DNA from: Molossus alvarezi
Lineage: Eukaryota > Chordata > Mammalia > Chiroptera > Molossidae
Length of the DNA stretch: 64,000 nt
Assembly (NCBI GenBank): GCA_037176705.1
Contig: CM073907.1
Span: 12,803,001 to 12,867,000, forward strand
Direction: 5' to 3'
Shown one piece after another: positions 48,401 through 59,482 of the stretch. Every line of letters begins with the position of its first letter. Within the stretch, counting starts at the first letter, position 1. The notes below the pieces were generated by a model. The model searched no databases. It saw only the letters and a program-made list of their open reading frames with translations, and was not told the DNA's origin. Both the position numbers and the translations under genes were made by a program.

Positions 48401-49191
48401 CTGGAAAGGCAGAAGGGAGGCTCCGCTCTCTGAGCCTGGACCACGCGGTTCCCCAGTGGGCGGTGAGCACAGGCTCCCGGCCCCGCCCCCGGGCTGGAAC
48501 TAAGCCGGCTGCCCTTGCTGTTGCCCGAGCTAAGAACTCCATCCTCTCCAAGGCTGCCCCGGAGGAGGGTGCAGGCAACCCCTTCCCACGCCAGCTGCTT
48601 GGGAAGGAGGAGCCGTGACTCCGGACCCTTATCTGGAGCCTTGGGGCGGGGTCTGCAGGTGATGGGGCTGGAGGTGAGCACAGCCCCAAGCGGTGAGCGG
48701 TGGCCCAGCCGGGCCAGGCAGCCAGCTGATGGTGACACCCTGCCCTCTCCTGCTCTCCTCACCGTCCCAGTCTGGCCAAAGACAGACAGGAAGTGAGAGT
48801 CCCCGGGCAGCCCCTGAGTGGCCAGGTCGCAGCCTGCCTTAGGAGAGGGGCAGGAAATTGGACATCGCACTACAGAATGCAGTGCTTGCCCGAATAACAC
48901 ACCAACCAACCACTTGGTGTTCACCCTCTAGGAGTCGAAACCTTAATCAACTGGTTACGGATGGAAACCGGTTCTGACTTCAGCCCATCACGGGCCACAG
49001 GCCCCACAGAAAGCGGCCCGACCAGGAAACCCACCTCCAGCCTTGTCTTTCTACCCTGGCATCAGACGGGGCCCCTCCAGGCAGCTGGCTGACTCGGGGC
49101 GCCGTCACCACCCACACAACTCCCGGCAGGAGGAGACAGGTGGCCGGCCAGGCCTGCACTGGGAGGCCAGAGCCGCCGTCCCCGGGCTCAC
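48401..49191 (-). other. TRPM1 intron, exons 8-9
   Basis: 791 bp, GC-rich; nothing recognised. Confidence 0.65.
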
Positions 49192-49264
49192 CTTTCAGCA
49201 GGGCGGTTAAGATCGCCATCTCCATGTCCTGCTGCCCCTCAGCTCCCATCCTGAACACGGTGAC
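49192..49264 (-). CDS. TRPM1: TRPM1 in-window exon 8
   Basis: The 73-nt exon has acceptor tgcag and donor gtgagc. It reads VTVFRMGAEGQQDMEMAILT then ALLK plus one base; continues KREL of exon 7. Confidence 0.97.
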
Positions 49265-49534
49265 CTGCAAACAGGTTGATCGTGAAGAGACCGCGTGAAG
49301 CACAGTTGGGAACGAGGAGGGGAGCGGGGGAGTCTTACACAGAGGCCCCCAGAGGCTGACATGGACACCAGGCAGTGATGCTGGGAGCAAACCCATTTAT
49401 GCCCAGTGCTCTGGCCCAGACTGAACGCTGACCCGCTTTCTCATTTCACTACCCCAGCTGCTCACTAGGGGTCCACGCGGCAAGGTCTGAATGGCCACGG
49501 GAGACCACAGGGTCACTGCTACTAGATCTGATGT

Positions 49535-49853
49535 ACGGGCAAACCTCGTTGTGCTGTGTTCTGCAGGGACTGTTTACAGACGGAAGGCAAACCCTCCACC
49601 AGCCGAGAGACTTCAACTGTGCAGGGGCTCCGGTGATGGTCAGCATTTTTTAGCAATGAAGTAATTTTTAATTGAGCTGCCTACATTGCTTTTTAGACGT
49701 AAGGCTACTGCACACTTAGTAGACTACAGTATAGTGTAAACAACTTTTATATGCACTGGGGGAAATTTGTGTGACTCATTTTATTGCAACATTTGCTTGA
49801 TTGTGGTCATCTGAAACCAAACCTGCAGTATCTCCAAAGTATGCCTGTGTTTG
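49535..49853. mobile_element. MER2/Tigger1 non-autonomous DNA transposon
   Basis: Contains the Tigger1 end sequences: 'ggcaaacctcgttgtgctgt' at one end, 'tagtagactacagtatagtg', 'taaacaacttttatatgcac', and 'ctgcagtatctccaaagtat' then 'gcctgt' at the other. Its length fits the roughly 345-bp MER2 deletion derivative. Confidence 0.8.
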
Positions 49854-49949
49854 TAGGGAACTTGCAGACTTCGCATTTTGAGGAGGCAGCAACAATGCCT
49901 GTTCCTTATAAGCGTAACTGAGGAGGCAAGGAGTGGGAAATGACTACAG

Positions 49950-50130
49950 GCAACTCATTCTATCGTGCTCTGCTCTGTTGCGCTTCGCAGGTATTGCGCT
50001 TTTTACACCTGGAAGGCAAGGCCTCCACCAGCTAAAGGTTACGACTCGCTCTGTTGCGGTACTCGCTTTATTGCGGCGGTCTAGAACCGAACCCGTGGTA
50101 TCTCCGGTCGGCCTGTTGGGTTTGGAAAGT
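49950..50130. mobile_element. Second Tigger1-type fragment
   Basis: 'tgttgcgcttcgcaggtatt', 'gcgctttttacacctggaag', 'tactcgctttattgcggcgg', 'tctagaaccgaacccgtggt', ending 'atctccggtcggcctgtt'. It has both inverted-end-like parts but only about 180 bp, a further internal deletion. Confidence 0.75.
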
Positions 50131-50461
50131 GATGTGATAGACGTTTACCAGCTCCCCTAAAAAGGGTGGTGGTATGTGTCTCCTCGAATCTGGAGATCGG
50201 ATTAATGTCATGACCCTTAGAATTGGCTTGACGTGGCGTGAGGTCACTGACGTCCACTAAGGTCTGAAAGCTCCTGGGTCCTGCCTCTGCGTGAGCGCAC
50301 GCGCTTCCTTCACGTGGACCTGACGGCCAGGGTGGTGCGGACTCCGTCACCCACCTCTTGGAGGAATATGAACAGCTCCGTCCCGCACACATGGGCAGAA
50401 TTAGAAAGGAAACCCGATTCCCTCTGTGGAGCCGGCTTGGACGTAAACGCGAGTCACTTAC

Positions 50462-50585
50462 GAGCTCCCTCTTCTTCATGCATTCCATTATCATCCCAAG
50501 CAGCTGATGGGACTGCGTCTTGCTGTAATTAAATGTTTTCTGAATGGTGACCAGGAGCTGGTCCCGGAGGGATTCGTTTATGGTC
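50462..50585 (-). CDS. TRPM1: TRPM1 in-window exon 7
   Basis: The 124-nt exon has acceptor aacag and donor gtaagt. After one base (G) it reads [20 protein letters not shown], then [20 protein letters not shown], then L. Joins CEEGG of exon 6. Confidence 0.97.
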
Positions 50586-51242
50586 CTGTTAGAAGGAAAC
50601 ACCACGGAGAAGTGAGGTCTGCGTACGTGCGGAATCCGACAGCTCTGTGTGACCGTCTGGCATCTCTGACTGGAAGCTTTTCCCCTGGAGGGGGTCCCGG
50701 GACTCACACTTGCCCTAAATCCCAGGCTTGTTGAAAGCCTTATAAGGGAAAATGAAGCTGGAAGAGAGGGTGTTGCCCCTGAGGAAGAATTCTGTTAGCA
50801 GCACCGTGGTCTCCACAGCTCCCTTTCCTGCCGACCTGGGAAATGGGGGGCTAATAAATCTTCAGTGGTCAGTGTTTTTGGAATGGCTAAGGCTTCCTTC
50901 TTGGTTTAACAGGAAAGCAGCTAAAATCCCAGCCTTGCCTGGCCGGTGTGGCGCAGTGGTTAGAGCGTTGGCCCACGCACCCAAGGGTCATGGGTTTGAC
51001 TCCCGGTCAAGGGCGTGTACCTGGGTTGCAGGTTCGATCCCCAGCCCCAGTAGGGGGCGTGTGGGAGGCAAGCAATCGATGTGTCTCTCGCATCAATGTT
51101 TCTCTCTCTCTCCCTCCCCCCCATCCCTCCTTCCCTTCCACTGTCTCAAAAAACCAATAGAAAAGATATCCTCAGGTGAGGATTAACAAAAAGATAAAAG
51201 TAAATAAAAACCCCACCCTTTGGACCACATCAGAAATCCTAC
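50586..51242 (-). other. TRPM1 intron, exons 6-7
   Basis: 657 bp with one Ves (listed); nothing else recognised. Confidence 0.7.
50936..51192 (+). mobile_element. Ves-type SINE, CGCACCCAAGGGTC subfamily
   Basis: Head GCCTGGCCGGTGTGGCGCAG, GGGTCATGGGTTTGACTCCC, CT-rich part, 'cctcaggtgaggattaacaa'. Ends only about 50 bp from exon 6. Confidence 0.9.
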
Positions 51243-51417
51243 CCTCCTTCCTCACAGTATTTGTGCGCGAAAGACAGAATGTCCGAGGCACGTCCGCTGC
51301 CGTCACAAACCACCACGGGGACCGGAGGCTCCTCTCGGAGGTACTCCAGGACGATGGCGAAGATGTTGGGGCCCCCTTCCACCACGAGGCCCACGACGGG
51401 CACACCCTGGCCCAGTC
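51243..51417 (-). CDS. TRPM1: TRPM1 in-window exon 6
   Basis: The 175-nt exon has acceptor tgcag and donor gtagga. After completing R it reads [20 protein letters not shown], then [20 protein letters not shown], then [26 protein letters not shown] and CDGSGRASD are the diagnostic TRPM SLOG-fold nucleotide-binding-like motifs. Confidence 0.98.
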
Positions 51418-51772
51418 CTGCAACACACACCGCCCGCCGTCAGAGCACCCCCGCACTGCCCGCTCCTGGTCCCGTCTGAGCCTGCACCTTCACAGCTGGG
51501 CAGACGTCCCAGCTGGGTGGGTGTCCGTTCTGGTGCCAACCCCATATTCCGGCCTCCCCGGGAGAGGCTAGTGTACCAGACGGCGAGGACCTTTGGAAGC
51601 AGCTGTGGTTAAGCTCCGTGGAGAACCCACCTGGCATGGGGCTGCTTCAAGGTGAGATGTGAGGGACACTGGGAGATTCCTTTTGCTAAAAATAAAATAC
51701 CTCCCCTGCTGCCCTGCCTCAGGATCTGACATCCGCACCCTGGATGGTTGTCCCCTAAAGAATGACGCAGTA

Positions 51773-52032
51773 GCCCTGGCCAGTTTGGCTCAGTGGTTAG
51801 AGCGTCAGCCTGCGGTCCAGAGAGACCCAGGTTCGGTTCCCGCTAAGGGCATGTACCTCGGTTGCAGTTTGTCCCCGGCCCTGGTTGATCGTGCGGGTGG
51901 CAGCCACTCGATGTGTTCCTTTCACGTCGATGTTTCTCTCTCTCTCTCTCTCTCTCTCTTCCTCTCTCTCCCTCCCACTCTATCTGTACAAAAAATGGGA
52001 AAATATCCTCGGGTGAGGATAAAAAAAAAAAA
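51773..52032 (+). mobile_element. Ves SINE, first of a tandem pair
   Basis: Full copy between AAAGAATGACGCAGTA at 51757-51772 and the same 16 bp at 52033-52048. The CT part has a long (CT)n run. Confidence 0.96.
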
Positions 52033-52048
52033 AAAGAATGACGCAGTA

Positions 52049-52286
52049 GCCCTGGCCAGGTTTCTCAGTGGTTAGAGCATCGGCCCGTGGACCAATGACT
52101 GGCGGGTTCAATTCCGGTCAAGGGCACGTACCTCGGTTGCGGTTCGTCCCTGGCCCTAGTTAGGGTCATGCAGGAGGCAACCGATGTGTCCCTCTCACGT
52201 CGATGTTTCTCTCTGCCTCTCTCCCACTCTCCTGCTTTATCTGAAGATAAATGGAAAAATATCCTCGGGTGAGTATTAAAACAAAA
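52049..52286 (+). mobile_element. Ves SINE, second of a tandem pair
   Basis: A different Ves variant (TTTCTCAGTGGTTAGAGCAT, ACTGGCGGGTTCAATTCCGG) followed by AAAGAATGACACAGTA at 52287-52302, one mismatch to the other two repeats. Confidence 0.95.
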
Positions 52287-52329
52287 AAAGAATGACACAG
52301 TAAAGGGGGACCTGGAACAGTGATGGGGG

Positions 52330-52460
52330 ACCTCAGTTCAATTTCTGGCCTCTCCTGTATTGGCCGTATGACACTGGGCCAGTTACAAGCCACCATGAGC
52401 CTTAGAGGGCCATCTGCCTGGTGAGTCATGACCGTGCCTGCTTTATCTCCCAGAGGGGTG
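52330..52460 (+). mobile_element. MIR-like fragment
   Basis: 'tcaatttctggcctctcctg', 'ccgtatgacactgggccagt', 'tacaagccaccatgagcctt': loose MIR order. Tentative. Confidence 0.4.
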
Positions 52461-52872
52461 ACGAGGGCATACCGGAAACTGTCGGGGGACCCGAGCGCTC
52501 TGTGCACCTCAAGTCTGCTGCCTGCGCCAGGAGAGCACAGACTCTCGAGGGGGGTTCAGAGTTCTCGTGCGCTTCCTTGTGCATTTCTGCCACCAGGAAC
52601 TTCCAAACACTCTCACCGACTCTGACCAGAGTCATCTCGTTACGTTCAGTTCAGCAGATGTGTACCTGAGGGTCAGCTCTGCCTGGCCCCGGCTCAGAGA
52701 CTGGGAAATGGGCCGAGATGACAGCGACCCTGCCTTTGGGGTTCCCAGCCCAGGCCAGGCCTAGCACTTGAGGTCCGCAGGATGATGGCGGCCACCTCGC
52801 CGTCTTGTGTAGAGACAGAGTGGAATTAATTCTTCGTGGTGTAGGCAGGACTCCCCAAAACCCCTCGCTGCG

Positions 52873-52962
52873 AGAGATGACAACTGAACATCCCTTTGCT
52901 GTCCCTGCCCCATTCAGAGCCCCAGGCAAAGGATGACAAAGGGAAGCCCACCAGTCACAGGA
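52873..52962 (-). ncRNA. MIR211: MIR211 microRNA precursor
   Basis: Minus strand carries a hairpin. The 5' arm contains TTCCCTTTGTCATCCT followed by TTGCCT (mature 5p at 52924-52945, 22 nt). The loop is about TGGGGCTCTGAATGGG. The 3' arm is GCAGGGACAGCAAAGGGATG (52888-52908), and outer arms TGAC/GTCA pair. This matches miR-211, a miR-204-family microRNA known to lie in a TRPM1 intron and processed from the same transcript. The seed TCCCTTT is intact. The nucleotide before GCCT is T, as in mouse, where human miR-211 has C. Expected role: melanocyte and pigment-epithelium regulation under MITF control with TRPM1. Confidence 0.96.
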
Positions 52963-53798
52963 GAAGCTGGGCAGAGTGGAGCATGCAGGTCAGAAACATC
53001 AGAGCCCGTGGGGACAGAACACAGTCACGGCCGGTCCGTCAGAGGCGAGCTGATGCCGCAGACACCCTCGGTGTTCGCAGTCGGTCCTCCATTCTAACCT
53101 CTGCAGCCACAGCCCCTCTCATCTACCTCGCCGTGACCCTTTTCCAGGCTTTCACAGAAATCGTGCAGGCGTGGAAAAAAACAATACTTTCTCCCATCAC
53201 TTTCCAACAGTCGTCTGCCCATGACGGGAGCGTGAACCTGCTCCCAGCGGCTACGCCGGTTCTTTCCGTCCCGACGGGCTGTTGGCATTTCTTCTGCTGG
53301 AACCTCACTCCTTTCTCTCTGGCTGGACCTCAGCATCCTCCCCCGGGAGGCGCTACTGGACCAGCCTGGGCAGTGCCCTCCCCAAGTGTTCTCCACCTGG
53401 CCCGTCTGGATCTAGGTGAGAGACCAGAGCTAAATCTATTCAACTTGATCACATAACAGTGGATAGAGGAAATCATACTAAGTCTTTGAGAAATATTTGT
53501 TGTTCAGACGTCGGAAAAATAACTACAGGAGTTCTGGGGAACAAGCACCATTGGACAGCGTGGGAGGCAGTGCCATCACCATGGCAACCGCCACAGAGCT
53601 GTTTTTTTGTGTCAACCCTCCTAGTTACCTCGGGGCAAAGCCTCCTGACGATGTAGTTCAATGAGTGCTTTGTAGGTCGATAAGGAGAAGGGTCGAGGTG
53701 AGTCATCTTCCATGGACCTGACGGGAATCGAGGGCAGGGCTGTACACCCGGGGCAGTTGGTTCCTGGTGGCCCTGTCCGTGGCCTTGGCCAGACTTAC

Positions 53799-53970
53799 TT
53801 GTGTTGATTTTCTGCAGAGAGATGTGCTTTTCCAGTTGCCTCCGGAGCTTCACCTCGGCGCCGTATTTGCCCCGGGTGCCGTTGTCGGCCAGGACGAAGT
53901 GCGTGTGGGAGTTGTTGAGCACAGACAGCTTGCTCAGAGGGTTGGACATGGTCTGGTACACTCTCGTCAC
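53799..53970 (-). CDS. TRPM1: TRPM1 in-window exon 5
   Basis: The 172-nt exon has acceptor ggcag and donor gtaagt. It reads [20 protein letters not shown], then [20 protein letters not shown], then [17 protein letters not shown] plus one base. Contains [11 protein letters not shown] and GKYGAEV, hallmark TRPM homology motifs. Confidence 0.98.
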
Positions 53971-54143
53971 CTGCCGAATACACAGCACAGCTCAGAACTG
54001 GTCACACCGGCGGGGGAAGCCAGGATATGGATTATGTAGCAACGGCTCCATCTAACTGTGTGCATTTCAGCCAGCGGGTACTCTCTTTTCCTTTCGAATG
54101 AAGGGTTTTGTTGTTTTGTCTGCGTTTGGGGTTTTGTTGTTGT

Positions 54144-54381
54144 TGTTAACCCTCACCCAAGTATAATTTTTCCATTGATTTTAGAGAGAGTAGAAGGGAG
54201 GGAGGGGGAGAGAAACACCAATGTGAGAGAAACACATTGATTGGTTGTCTCCCGCACACACACAGACCTCAGTTGGGGATCAAACCTGCGACCCAGGTAC
54301 GTGCCCTTGACCAGGAGTCGAACCCATGACCCTTTGGTGCATGGGCCAACGCTCTAACCACCCAGCCACACCAGCCAGAGT
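54144..54381 (-). mobile_element. Ves-type SINE
   Basis: Minus-strand copy: 'accctcacccaagtataatt', GA-rich part, 'tgaccctttggtgcatgggc', head at about 54380 (CTGGCTGGTGTGGCTGGGTG). Confidence 0.88.
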
Positions 54382-54439
54382 AGGAGGACTTTTGTGTGTG
54401 CGAATTTCTATATTAAATTAGAAAAGAATAATGTTATCT

Positions 54440-55225
54440 TAGATAATGCCAGCCCAGCCACTGGACTCCTGGGCATTGCTCACAGAGAAATACAAACGTA
54501 CCTAAGTGAAATCCTGTCCATAAACGTTCACGGCACGTTATTTGTAATAGCCGGTTGGAAGCCGCCCAGATGCACACCTCGAGGTGAGTGGTTAAATAGA
54601 CCATGGCTCATCTGTGCTGTGGGATACCACTGAGCAATGGAGAGGACAGACCTGTCCTGGCCGGGGTGGCTCAGTGGACTGAACGTCGTCCCATGGACTG
54701 AGAGGTCCTGGTTTGATTCCTGGTCAGGGCACATGCCTGGGTTGGGGACTTGATCCCCAGTAGGGGGCGTGCAGGAGGCAGCCGATCGATGTATCTTTTT
54801 CACATCGATGTTTCTGTTTCTCCCTTCCTCGCTCTCTAAAAAAATCAATGAAAACAGTTTTCAAAAAAAAGAGAACCGACCTACAGATACACAAAAAAGC
54901 AGGGTCTCCAGAGAATCACTGTGGAATGAAAAGCTTACGTGTCGTGTGGTCCCATGTATTCAACATCCTTGAAATGATGATGTTGTAGAGGAGGCAGGTC
55001 AGTGGCTGCCGGGGATGGGAGAGGGAACTGGGTGGGTGTTCAAGGGCGCACGGGGGTCCGAGTGGTGGTGGACCACTCTGTCTTCACTGTATCAACGTCG
55101 ATCCTGGTTGTGCTATTGAGTCCTATTTTTGTAAGATGCTCCCAGTGCGGAAAGGGGAGAGGGTGTACAGGACCTCTCTTTCCTATTTCTTGCAACTGCA
55201 GGGGAATCTACAACGATCTCAAAGT
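54440..55225 (+). mobile_element. Old L1 3' region, interrupted by a Ves SINE
   Basis: 'gtaatagccggttggaagcc', 'gcccagatgcacacctcgag', 'gagtggttaaatagaccatg', 'ataccactgagcaatggaga', then after the SINE 'caggtcagtggctgccgggg' and 'gggagagggaactgggtggg'. This is the usual order of an L1M 3' region. Boundaries approximate. Confidence 0.7.
54655..54868 (+). mobile_element. Ves-type SINE, GTCGTCCCATGGACTGAGAG subfamily
   Basis: Head CCTGGCCGGGGTGGCTCAGT, 'tccccagtagggggcgtgca', 'cacatcgatgtttctgtttc', A-tail. Sits inside the old L1. Confidence 0.9.
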
Positions 55226-55243
55226 AAAGATTTTGATTTTTTT

Positions 55244-55455
55244 GCCCTGGCCAGTTTGCCTCAGCAATTAGAGTGTTGGCCCCCAGACATAGAGTCAAGG
55301 GTTCCATTTCCAGTCAAGGCACGTACCTCAGTTGCAGGTTCGATCCCCAGCCCTGGTTGGGGCCATGCAGAAGGCAACCAATTGATGTGTCTGTCTCACA
55401 TTGATGGTCCTCTCTCTCTCCCCTCCCCCTCCCACTAAAAAAAAAATTTTTTTTA
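55244..55455 (+). mobile_element. Ves SINE, plus member of a tail-to-tail inverted pair
   Basis: Head GCCCTGGCCAGTTTGCCTCA, CAGTCAAGGCACGTACCTCA, CT-rich part, A run. Preceded by AGATTTTGATTTTTT (from 55228), which recurs after the next, opposite element. Confidence 0.88.
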
Positions 55456-55477
55456 AATTGATTGATTGATTAATTTA

Positions 55478-56758
<1,281 letters not shown>

Positions 56759-56931
56759 CTACATGAGCCTGTGGCCACGTGATGGAAGGGAACTTGGGGA
56801 GGGGGGTCAGATTCAGCAAGTAAAGTCCAGGACGCCCAGTTAAATTTAAATTTTCTATGAACAACAAAAAATGTTTTAGTGTAAGCATGCCCCGTGCAAG
56901 ATTTGGAACATACTCATACTAAAAAAGTATC

Positions 56932-57171
56932 TACACCCTGGCCCTTTGGCTCGGCGGTTAGAGCATTGGCCCGCGGACCAGAGAGTCCCGGGTTCGGTTC
57001 CTGCTAAGGGCACGTACCTCAGTTGCAGTTTGGCCCCGGCCCTGTTGGGGTCGTGTGGGTGGCAACCAGTCGATGTGTCTCTCTCACGTCGATGTTTCTC
57101 TCTCTCTTCCTTTCTCTCTCCCTCCCGCTTTATCTGAAGATAAATGTAAAAAAATAAAAATAAGTAAAAAA
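56932..57171 (+). mobile_element. Ves SINE with 12-bp duplication
   Basis: Plus copy with TAAAAAAGTATC at 56920-56931 and 57172-57183. Confidence 0.92.
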
Positions 57172-57865
57172 TAAAAAAGTATCCGTTGTTTTCCTGACAT
57201 TAACTAGTGTCTGTATTTTGCCTGACAACCCTAATCTTGTAGGATGCAACCCCAAAGCTGGCTCAGCTAGAACCAGGGCCCTGGAGGTTGGACAGGATGT
57301 TGTCAGATTGAGTGGGGGATGGTAACGAGGATCACTGGCCAACCTTCAGACTTGACCTTCCCCTCAAGGTGAAGAAGAGGTTAACGGCCTTGGCCCCATG
57401 ACCGGCTTCTCGTGTCCATGAGGATATTGACACTAGGTTCTGGTACTTGGAACACAGAGTTGTATTTGAACGGGTGTTGGACCTGACCGGGGGTGTGGGG
57501 TGTTACTCAGCTCGCCGAAAGGGATCGCCATGCGGACACCTCCCCTGGGGGGCTCCCTGCTCAGAGGCAAAGCGGGGAAGTTTTCAGTCTTCTTGGCCAG
57601 CTGAACGCAGGCCAGGGAGACTGTGGATGCCGTGCAGAGGGAAGTATTTCCAGACACTCCTAACCCACTTCAGCAGGGTGGAAGGCCCACAGTTAAAGAA
57701 AAAAAAAACCCAGACAACCCAAAAAACAAATAACGTAATTTCTCCCTCATCCCTAGAGGTGGGATGATGAATAAGGGCGCAGACTGGGCTAGCGCATCGT
57801 CTGTGGGTTCACGGTTCCGGTGTGGATTTAAGGGAGCAATGCCCAGTTTCTAAACCTCGCGGCCA

Positions 57866-58200
57866 AGCCCTGGGCGGGTAGCGCAGTGGTTAGAGTGTCG
57901 TCCTGCTTCGCAGTGGTGGGTTCGATCCCCAGTCAGGACACATACAGGAGTCAGCTGATGACTGAGTGACTAGTGGAACAGCAGCCTTGGCCGGTGTGGC
58001 TCAGTTGGTTGGAGCGTTATCCCGTACACCAGAAGGTTGTGGGTTCAATTCCCGGTTGGGGCACATATCTAGGTTTGGGGTTTGGTCCCCAGTCAGGGTA
58101 TGCGCGGGAGGCAACCAACTGATGTTTCTCTCTCTCTCTCTCTAAAAAAAAAAAATTTAAATAAGTGGAACAACAAATCAATGTTTCTCTCTCTAAAATA
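57866..58200 (+). mobile_element. Ves-type SINE split by another SINE
   Basis: Left part GCCCTGGGCGGGTAGCGCAG to 'gactagtggaaca' (about 57980). Right part 'agtggaacaacaaatcaatg' then 'tttctctctctaaaat' (from about 58165). A variant with an internal 'gactgagtgactagtggaac' stretch not seen in the other Ves copies here. Confidence 0.75.
57984..58163 (+). mobile_element. Ves-type SINE nested in another SINE
   Basis: Head CCTTGGCCGGTGTGGCTCAG, 'cgtacaccagaaggttgtgg', 'tccccagtcagggtatgcgc', CT part, A-tail. AGTGGAACA occurs on both sides as its duplication. Confidence 0.85.
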
Positions 58201-58204
58201 AATA

Positions 58205-58308
58205 GCCCTGGCCAGTTTGGCTCAGCAGTTAGAGCGTCGGCCTGCAGACTAGAGAGTCCCGGGTTCGGTTCCCGCTAGGGGCACGTACCAAAAAAAATAA
58301 AAATAAAA
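58205..58308 (+). mobile_element. Head-only short Ves SINE with 13-bp duplication
   Basis: Begins GCCCTGGCCAGTTTGGCTCA and stops at CCCGCTAGGGGCACGTACC, then an A-rich tail. The perfect duplication TCTAAAATAAATA lies at 58192-58204 and 58309-58321. It ends at the same base as the copy at 46079-46175 and shares its CTAGGGGCACG variant. Confidence 0.93.
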
Positions 58309-58480
58309 TCTAAAATAAATAAATATACAAAAAATGTAAACATCTGAGCATGCAGATATATTTCTAGGATGACTGAGCCCACCCCCGAAAGAACTCCCAG
58401 GGGCCTACACACGCGGGGTCTGGGAGGCGGGGTCTCTGACGGGCGTGGGCTGGGTGACATCCCGTCTAAGGCAGTCTTAC

Positions 58481-58676
58481 CATGGCTTTAGTGCAGTACC
58501 CCCCACCCTGGAACTCGAGGGTCCCGTAGGCGTCGGTGGGGGAGCTCTGGGTGTGTTTGCCCACAGACCATTTCTCAGGCTGCGTCTCCCCCTCTTTGTG
58601 TTCCTCCCCGTTTTTGCCGGATGTCACACTGGGCAGAGGTGGAGTGTGCTGGTTGGTGAGCTGGCCACAGCAGCAC
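58481..58676 (-). CDS. TRPM1: TRPM1 in-window exon 2
   Basis: The 196-nt exon has acceptor tacag and donor gtaaga. After completing R it reads [20 protein letters not shown], then [20 protein letters not shown], then [20 protein letters not shown], then CTKAM. CCCGQ..NQH and GTLEFQGGG are conserved TRPM1/3 N-terminal motifs. Confidence 0.98.
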
Positions 58677-58854
58677 CTGTAAACAAAGGCCGAACAGTCT
58701 TTCTGCAACGGCCCTTCCCCTTGACACGAGCGTGTCCCCTGAACAGAGAGATGTAACCTTGCTGACCCAGCTTCTCGGGCAGAAATGGCCCTTTCCCGAC
58801 CAACACGTGTGTTTCCACACCAGGCCGTGATACGCACGTTGGATGGTGCCCTTC

Positions 58855-58978
58855 CTTACTGGACATTTTTTTATTAGGGTGACATTGGTTAATAAAATTA
58901 TATAGGTTTAGGCGTACAATTGTACAATACATCATCTGTATATTGTGGTGTGGGTTCGCCACCCCAAGCCAAGTCTTA
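58855..58978 (-). mobile_element. L1 3' end fragment
   Basis: Antisense L1 tail: 'ttttttattagggtgacatt', 'ggttaataaaattatatagg', 'ttcgccaccccaagccaag'. Confidence 0.8.
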
Positions 58979-59111
58979 CTGGACGTAGTTGAACCCTTTC
59001 TGATGTCTTGAAAATGTCACTGTGGCACCAATTGCTGAACATTCTGTGGCAGAATGCAATCATGCCCTCTGGGCAGAGTCATCCTTCCAGGGTTTTTCAA
59101 AATATTGTTGG

Positions 59112-59343
59112 GCCCCGGCCGGTTTGGCTCAGTGGTTAGAGTGTCGGCCTATGGACCAATAAGTCGCAGGTTCGATTCCGGTCAAGGGCACGTACCTCGG
59201 TTGTGGTTTATCCCTGGCCCTGGTTGGGGTCGTGCGGGAGGCAGCCAGTCAAGGTGTCCCTCTCACATTGATGTTTCTCTCTCTCCCTCCCTCCCACTCT
59301 ATCTGAAGATAAATAGAAAAAATGTCCTTGAGTGAGGATTGGG
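59112..59343 (+). mobile_element. Ves SINE
   Basis: Head GCCCCGGCCGGTTTGGCTCA, AAGTCGCAGGTTCGATTCCG, CT part, 'ccttgagtgaggattggg', A-tail running into a TA repeat. Confidence 0.9.
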
Positions 59344-59347
59344 AAAA

Positions 59348-59379
<32 letters not shown>

Positions 59380-59420
59380 ATATATAATTATTTATATAAA
59401 TAAATATATATATATATATT
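59344..59420. repeat. TA microsatellite
   Basis: A-tail of the preceding SINE expanded into (TA)n with ATAAAT interruptions. Confidence 0.9.
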
Positions 59421-59482
59421 GAATTCTTCTATTACCTTGTAAAACATTTCTCAATACAAGTAATGTTAAAGTGTATTTCTCG

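Larger units (their letters stand above)
49265..50461 (-). other. TRPM1 intron, exons 7-8
   Basis: 1.2 kb, holding two Tigger1/MER2 DNA transposon copies (listed); nothing else recognised. Confidence 0.7.
51418..53798 (-). other. TRPM1 intron, exons 5-6, hosting MIR211
   Basis: 2.38 kb. Two tandem Ves SINEs, a MIR-like stretch and MIR211 (all listed). No element recognised at 52.97-53.8 kb. Confidence 0.8.
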
